From: Candidatus Sulfopaludibacter sp.
GTDB lineage: Bacteria; Acidobacteriota; Terriglobia; Bryobacterales; Bryobacteraceae
NCBI GenBank assembly: GCA_031292755.1
Contig: JARLGM010000014.1
Coordinates: forward strand, 1 to 64,000
Length of the DNA: 64,000 bases
Reading direction: 5' to 3'
Notes under the pieces: generated by a model
The model's input: the letters and a program-made list of their open reading frames with translations, nothing else
Told to the model about the DNA's origin: nothing
Databases searched by the model: none
In this document: positions 61,826 to 64,000 of the stretch, piece by piece
Layout: every line of letters begins with the position of its first letter
Numbering within the stretch: the stretch's first letter is position 1
Made by a program: the position numbers and the translations under genes

Positions 61826-61862
61826 GGCGCCGGAACCGGGGGGTTCAAATCCCGCTCTTCCA
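61821..61862 (+). other. tRNA 3'-end-like fragment
   Basis: CCGGGGGGTTCAAATCCCGC (61836-61855) followed by TCTTCCA has the layout of a tRNA T arm plus acceptor strand (GTTCAAATC core), but no 5' half of a tRNA is adjacent and the T stem has one mismatch. Short tRNA 3' copies typically mark attachment-site ends of integrated elements. The rest of the 61618-61918 gap shows only this fragment and the receptor relic. Confidence 0.3.
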
Positions 61863-61918
61863 ATTCCAGTTCACGCAGATGCTCGAGATGCCGCAATTCC
61901 ACAGTGTGTCTCCGGCTC

Positions 61919-64000
61919 TCAATGGAAATCGTGCGAGTCCGGAGCCGCGCCCTGCGGTAGCCCGGCGATGCGCGAGGCTTTCACCGAAATCACGCCGTCC
62001 AGGTTCTGCAGCACGCCTTCGATCAGCAGAAACCGCTCCCCCAGCACTTCGAACTTGTAGCGGTCGAACGTATCCGGGGTGACGATGGCATTCATGATGC
62101 CGGTTTCGTCTTCCATGCTCAGGAACACGAACCCCTTGGCGGTGCCGGGCCGCTGGCGTACGATCACCGATCCGGCGATGCGCACCCGCCGGCCATTGCG
62201 CACGCCGGCCAGGTCGCTAGCCCGCTTCACTCCCAGCACGTCCATCTCCGCGCGCCGGTGCGCCATGGGATGCTTGCCCACCGTCAGCCCGGTGCCGCGA
62301 TAATCGGCCCACAGCCGCTCTTCGATGTCCATGGCGCGCAAGGGCGAGGGCTGGCCGGTCTCTTCCTGCGGCTCTAGCAGGGGGCCTACCGGCAGAATGG
62401 CCCGCTGCGCCTGCCACAGCGCGTCGCGGCGATTCAGCTTGTCCAGCGAATTCAGCGCGCCGATCTCCGCCAGGCGATTGATTTCGTCCTTGCGCAACTC
62501 GCGAACGCGCAGCGCCAGATCGTCCACGCTGGTGAACGGCCGCTCCGCGCGCGCCCGCAGAATTGCCTGCGCCGCCTGCTCGCGCAATCCGCGGGCGTAG
62601 CGAAAGCCGAGACGCAAGACAGGGGTTGGGGTTGGGGATGGGGGTTGGGGATGGGGGAGTAGATCAATGGTGCAGGGCCACTCTGAGACAGCAATATCTA
62701 CCGGCAGCACGCGCAGGCCGTGCCGTTGCGCGTCTTTGATCAGGATGGCCGGCGCATAAAATCCCATCGGCTGATTGTTCAGCATGGCGCAGGTGAAGGC
62801 CGCCAGGTAATGGCACTTCAAATACGCGCTGGCATACGCCAGCAGGGCGAAACTCGCGGCGTGCGATTCCGGAAATCCGTACAGCGCGAAGGACGTAATC
62901 GAGCGCACGATGGCCTCCTGCGCTTCGCCGCCAATGCCGTTCCGGTCCATGCCCGCGCGCAGCTTCACTTCGATATCGGCCATGCGCTTTTCCGACCGTT
63001 TGAACCCCATGGCGCGCCGCAACTCTTCCGCCTCGCCCCCGGTGAAGCCCGCCGCGATCATCGCCATCTTCAATAGCTGTTCCTGAAACAGCGGAACGCC
63101 CAGCGTGCGCTTCAGCACCGGCTCCAGTGAAGGATGCAGGTAATCCGGCTTCTCCCGCCCCTGCCGCCGGTTCAGATACGGATGCACCATCTTGCCCACA
63201 ATCGGCCCGGGCCGGATGATCGCCACCTGCACCACCACGTCATAAAAGCGGCGCGGCATCATGCGCGGCAGCGAGGACATCTGCGCCCGGCTCTCCACCT
63301 GGAACATCCCGATGGTGTCTGCGGTCTGCAGCGCCGCAAAAACGGCCGGATCGTTCTGCGGCAGGTGCGCCAGGTCCACCGCTTCGCCATAGGTTTCGGG
63401 GATACGCTTGAGGGTCTCTTCGATCACCGCCATCATGCCCAGTCCCAGCAGGTCCACCTTGATAATCCCCATATCGGCGCAGTCTTCTTTATCCCACTGC
63501 ACCACTACACGGCCGGGCATGGTGGCCGGCTCCAGCGGCACCACCGAATCCAGTTGTCCCTGGCAGATCACCATGCCGCCGGAGTGCTGGCCCAGGTGGC
63601 GCGGCAGGTCCTGCGCCATGCGGTACAGCTCGAAAAATTTGCGCACGCGCGGATGGTGCAGATCGAATCCCGCGTCTTTGAACTGCTTCTCGGTGGTGTC
63701 TTTGGGATCTTTCCATTCCCACGTGCGCGCCAGCGCGCTGAGCCGCTCCAGGGAAGTGATCTCGAACCCCAGCGCCTTGCCCACTTCGCGCGCCGCGGAA
63801 CGGCCGCGATACGTGATCACGTTGGCCGTCATGGCCGCGCCCAGTTTGCCGAAACGCTGGTAGACATGCTGGATGACGCTTTCGCGCTTATCCCCGCTGG
63901 GCAGGTCGATATCGATATCGGGCCACTCGCCGCGCTCTTCGGAGAGGAAGCGCTCGAAGAGCAGGTCCATTGCCACCGGGTCCACCGCGGTGATTTCCAG
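61919..64000 (-). CDS. dnaE2: Error-prone DNA polymerase DnaE2 (ImuC), partial
   Basis: C-terminal 693 residues of a family C polymerase; the 5' end lies beyond the window. Motifs: EWPDIDIDLPSGDKRE (Palm Asp pair), LGQHSGGMVIC, the AIIRPGPIVGKMVHPYLNRRQG finger segment and the GFPESHAASFALLAYASAYLKC stretch. The last 100 residues form an OB-fold (VRIAGSVIVRQRPGTAKGFVFLSMEDETG). DnaE2 acts in SOS mutagenesis with ImuA/ImuB. A proline-rich insert (PHPQPPSPTPTPV) encoded by the G-rich tract lies near the middle, at a domain junction. Confidence 0.92.
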   Translation of the reverse strand: MEITAVDPVAMDLLFERFLSEERGEWPDIDIDLPSGDKRESVIQHVYQRFGKLGAAMTANVITYRGRSAAREVGKALGFEITSLERLSALARTWEWKDPKDTTEKQFKDAGFDLHHPRVRKFFELYRMAQDLPRHLGQHSGGMVICQGQLDSVVPLEPATMPGRVVVQWDKEDCADMGIIKVDLLGLGMMAVIEETLKRIPETYGEAVDLAHLPQNDPAVFAALQTADTIGMFQVESRAQMSSLPRMMPRRFYDVVVQVAIIRPGPIVGKMVHPYLNRRQGREKPDYLHPSLEPVLKRTLGVPLFQEQLLKMAMIAAGFTGGEAEELRRAMGFKRSEKRMADIEVKLRAGMDRNGIGGEAQEAIVRSITSFALYGFPESHAASFALLAYASAYLKCHYLAAFTCAMLNNQPMGFYAPAILIKDAQRHGLRVLPVDIAVSEWPCTIDLLPHPQPPSPTPTPVLRLGFRYARGLREQAAQAILRARAERPFTSVDDLALRVRELRKDEINRLAEIGALNSLDKLNRRDALWQAQRAILPVGPLLEPQEETGQPSPLRAMDIEERLWADYRGTGLTVGKHPMAHRRAEMDVLGVKRASDLAGVRNGRRVRIAGSVIVRQRPGTAKGFVFLSMEDETGIMNAIVTPDTFDRYKFEVLGERFLLIEGVLQNLDGVISVKASRIAGLPQGAAPDSHDFH
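62622..62657 (+). repeat. G-rich quasi-tandem tract
   Basis: GGGGTTGGGGTTGGGGATGG and similar units, five to six runs of four or more G in 36 nt on the + strand, inside dnaE2. Meets the sequence pattern for G-quadruplex folding (four G-runs separated by 2-nt loops). Confidence 0.8.

Overview
This 64 kb window looks like a chromosomal segment of an Acidobacteriota genome, most likely the Bryobacterales / Candidatus Solibacter lineage. The evidence is taxon-specific families: a secreted NHL-repeat protein ending in the Solibacter-type C-terminal domain (58768-61617), an ADOP-type orphan permease (45707-48069), an ABC-2 permease fused to an M1 aminopeptidase (40876-44436), many signal-peptide or Tat-signal metabolic enzymes, high GC, and frequent GTG/TTG starts. 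Most of it is ordinary, densely packed core genome with short operons on both strands. I see no prophage, insertion sequence, CRISPR array or rRNA.

Layout. 0.1-4.5 kb: SGNH hydrolase, PhzF-like enzyme, a tiny membrane ORF coupled to an SSS symporter, and DedA. 4.6-9.6 kb: glgC, a flagellar stator pair motAB behind a sigma-28-like promoter, and argS. 9.7-16.6 kb: a STAS protein, two exported TPR/hypothetical proteins, a Tat-exported sugar isomerase-like protein, gamma-glutamyltransferase, a thioesterase and an exported M20 amidohydrolase. 16.7-22 kb: DUF4159, DUF2007, YtxH, an MBL hydrolase, the P5C dehydrogenase pruA and a penicillin-binding transpeptidase. 22-26.4 kb: a VapBC-like pair with a frameshifted toxin, then two tandem HtrA/S1C proteases overlapping a LuxR-type regulator whose receiver has lost its phospho-acceptor, an alcohol dehydrogenase and a YHS protein. 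26.4-30.9 kb: TPR protein, hypothetical protein, xerD, a CCA-adding-type enzyme, PilZ. 31-37.4 kb: an M16 peptidase pair plus a related exported protein, a PLP-dependent dehydratase and a second VapBC-like pair. 37.4-48 kb: comEC, an ABC exporter whose permease/peptidase gene has an internal stop, a glycine/tyrosine-rich protein and a frameshifted ADOP permease. 48.2-54.3 kb: acpP-fabF, etfBA, DksA-like, hfq, hflX. 54.6-64 kb: tRNA-Met, a three-gene anti-sigma-like / unknown / CHAT-protease operon, the NHL protein, a relic-bearing gap, and the 3' part of dnaE2 running off the window.

Themes. (1) The most system-like locus is the CHAT operon at 54751-58677: a zinc-finger anti-sigma-like membrane protein, a 273-residue protein I do not recognise, and a TPR-CHAT caspase-like lipoprotein, translationally overlapped. 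(2) Two families of intergenic palindromes recur 7-33 kb apart and look like dispersed REP-like repeats that may double as terminators. (3) Eight transcription-unit heads have a -10-like hexamer only 6-10 nt before the start codon, suggesting leaderless mRNAs. (4) Four genes carry single-base lesions (two TA genes, the ADOP permease, the M1 peptidase fusion). These are either real decay or errors in a draft or metagenome assembly, and only reads can separate the two. All functions are inferred from sequence motifs by eye; no database search was run.
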